A DNA stretch of 64,000 bases. It comes from Symsagittifera roscoffensis (taxonomy: Eukaryota; Xenacoelomorpha; Acoela; Convolutidae). The notes below the pieces were generated by a model. That model had not been told where the DNA came from and made no database searches. It was given only the letters and a program-made list of their open reading frames with translations. Position numbers and translations under genes: made by a program. Position 1 is the stretch's first letter. Each line of letters starts with the position of its first letter. The stretch is taken from contig NC_087063.1 in the NCBI RefSeq assembly GCF_963678635.1, forward strand, positions 12,438,368-12,502,367, written 5' to 3'. Shown here piece by piece: positions 63,194 through 64,000 of this stretch.

Positions 63194-64000
63194 GCCGCCA
63201 ACTTGGATCACTACACCGATCAAATTCCCACCCAACCAATCTTACCTCTCCAATCCCAATAATACCACTTTTTGCTTTTCCGCCACCCGATTTTCCACCT
63301 AGTAATGTAACATCAGGCATGAATTCCGACACTAATTCACACATCTCAGTTTTATATTCCATCTCACAACTCAATAACCCGAATATTGAAACCCCCGATG
63401 AATTTGCCGACTCAGAACCATCCCCATCCAATAATTTTCATAACTCTTCTAATTTTTCTCAACCCCCTTTTCAACCCATATTATCCAATAACCCTGACCC
63501 AATCACTCCCACACCCTCTTATGCTTCCCAAGTTACCCCAACCTACTCCTCATACCATTCTGACCAATCATCTCATTCTCCAGACACCCCCCGAATCTCC
63601 CCAGAGCTAGATAATTTTATTACCCTTCAACAACAACCCTACCACCTTAATACCCCAACCATAAACCAAATCTCCTCCACAATAAATTCATCCAACCCCC
63701 CTACCCCTACACCCTCTTCAAATTATACTGAATCATTAGCACCATCATCCACATCAACTGAATCTTCACTCAACACTAATAGAGCTTACCGCACTTTTAA
63801 AAGAAAGTTCCCCAACCATCCTTTCCCAGCAAAACCAGGAACAGCCCGTGAATACATCAACCACCCCAAGCATACTAACACAAAAGAATTTTTAGCCATC
63901 ACCTTACTCTCATTCCCACAATACACCTTAAACACCCCCTACGACACTAACGAAACACGCAACTTTGTAGATGAATACGTTTTAATGCCCACTCTCTCTT
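63190..64000 (+). CDS. Pro/Ser/Thr-rich ORF downstream of env, open to window end
   Basis: ATG at 63190 shares ATGA with the env stop. The frame stays open for 270 codons to the last base of the window, so the protein is partial. The first ~190 residues are Pro/Ser/Thr/Asn-rich and low in charge. Then a basic, ordered-looking stretch begins (NRAYRTFKRKFPNHPF, ITLLSFPQYTL, FVDEYVLMPTL). Layout (disordered Ser/Pro N-terminus, folded C-terminus) parallels the ATG-less ORF before env. Base composition is C-richer than env. No domain recognised. A gene here, between env and the 3' LTR, is not standard for gypsy-like elements. Confidence 0.65.
   Translation, partial: MSRQLGSLHRSNSHPTNLTSPIPIIPLFAFPPPDFPPSNVTSGMNSDTNSHISVLYSISQLNNPNIETPDEFADSEPSPSNNFHNSSNFSQPPFQPILSNNPDPITPTPSYASQVTPTYSSYHSDQSSHSPDTPRISPELDNFITLQQQPYHLNTPTINQISSTINSSNPPTPTPSSNYTESLAPSSTSTESSLNTNRAYRTFKRKFPNHPFPAKPGTAREYINHPKHTNTKEFLAITLLSFPQYTLNTPYDTNETRNFVDEYVLMPTLS

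Larger units (their letters stand above)
48095..64000 (+). mobile_element. Large A-rich retrovirus-like element (gag-pol, env and accessory ORFs), 3' end outside window
   Basis: A Ty3/gypsy-type element of at least 15.9 kb runs past the right edge. Order: probable LTR, ~1.25-kb leader, small basic ORF, fused Gag-PR-RT-RH, integrase in another frame, two small hydrophobic ORFs, an ATG-less 377-codon frame, an envelope-like ORF and a Pro/Ser-rich ORF. The coding strand is very rich in A and poor in G throughout, unlike both neighbouring retroelement families. All major enzyme motifs are intact, so this is the youngest element in the window. It is inserted in the second gag copy. Confidence 0.85.

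Overview
The window looks like AT-rich nuclear DNA from an animal. Evidence is a REV1 translesion polymerase gene (minus strand) split by GT-AG introns, a eukaryotic-type cardiolipin synthase gene, tRNA-like repeat units, and several Ty3/gypsy-like LTR retroelements, one with an envelope-like gene. The sequence alone does not fix the phylum. Only two host genes are recognised; most of the rest is repeats and nested retroelements.

Region 1 (1-7.7 kb): a fold-back repeat with two ~530-bp inverted arms lies just past the 3' end of REV1. Four REV1 exons are supported: BRCT (7684-7471), linker plus start of the palm (6859 to about 5854), catalytic core plus little finger (4791-3096), and the C-terminal domain (1825-1614). 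The first exon, upstream of the BRCT half seen here, was not found. Region 2 (7.7-25.5 kb) has no recognised gene. It holds a degenerate ~165-bp tandem array, a three-fold 1.34-kb tandem repeat, and many copies of one degraded repeat family, all in the same orientation, with tRNA-like segments on the minus strand. An intronless cardiolipin synthase (CRLS1-like) gene lies at 25588-26346, minus strand.

Region 3 (26.8-39.9 kb): two decayed LTR retroelements of one family stand head to head. The minus-strand element keeps RNase H end, integrase, a frameshifted macro domain and unrecognised 3' ORFs. The plus-strand element keeps a longer relative of the 3' ORF and a diverged LTR. Region 4 (40.3-48.1 kb): a second gypsy-like family is arranged LTR-leader-gag-LTR-leader-gag. 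Pol is deleted from the first unit, and each leader carries a 14-bp minisatellite.

Region 5 (48.1-64.0 kb): a very large, A-rich, G-poor retrovirus-like element runs off the right edge. Its probable 5' LTR (48095-48504) interrupts the second gag copy of region 4. It encodes a small basic ORF, a fused Gag-protease-RT-RNase H ORF of 2,019 codons, an integrase ORF in the +1 frame, two small hydrophobic ORFs, a 377-codon open frame with no ATG, an 872-residue envelope-like protein, and a further Pro/Ser-rich ORF whose ATG overlaps the envelope stop and which is still open at the window end. The accessory ORFs are the strongest candidate for something undescribed here.
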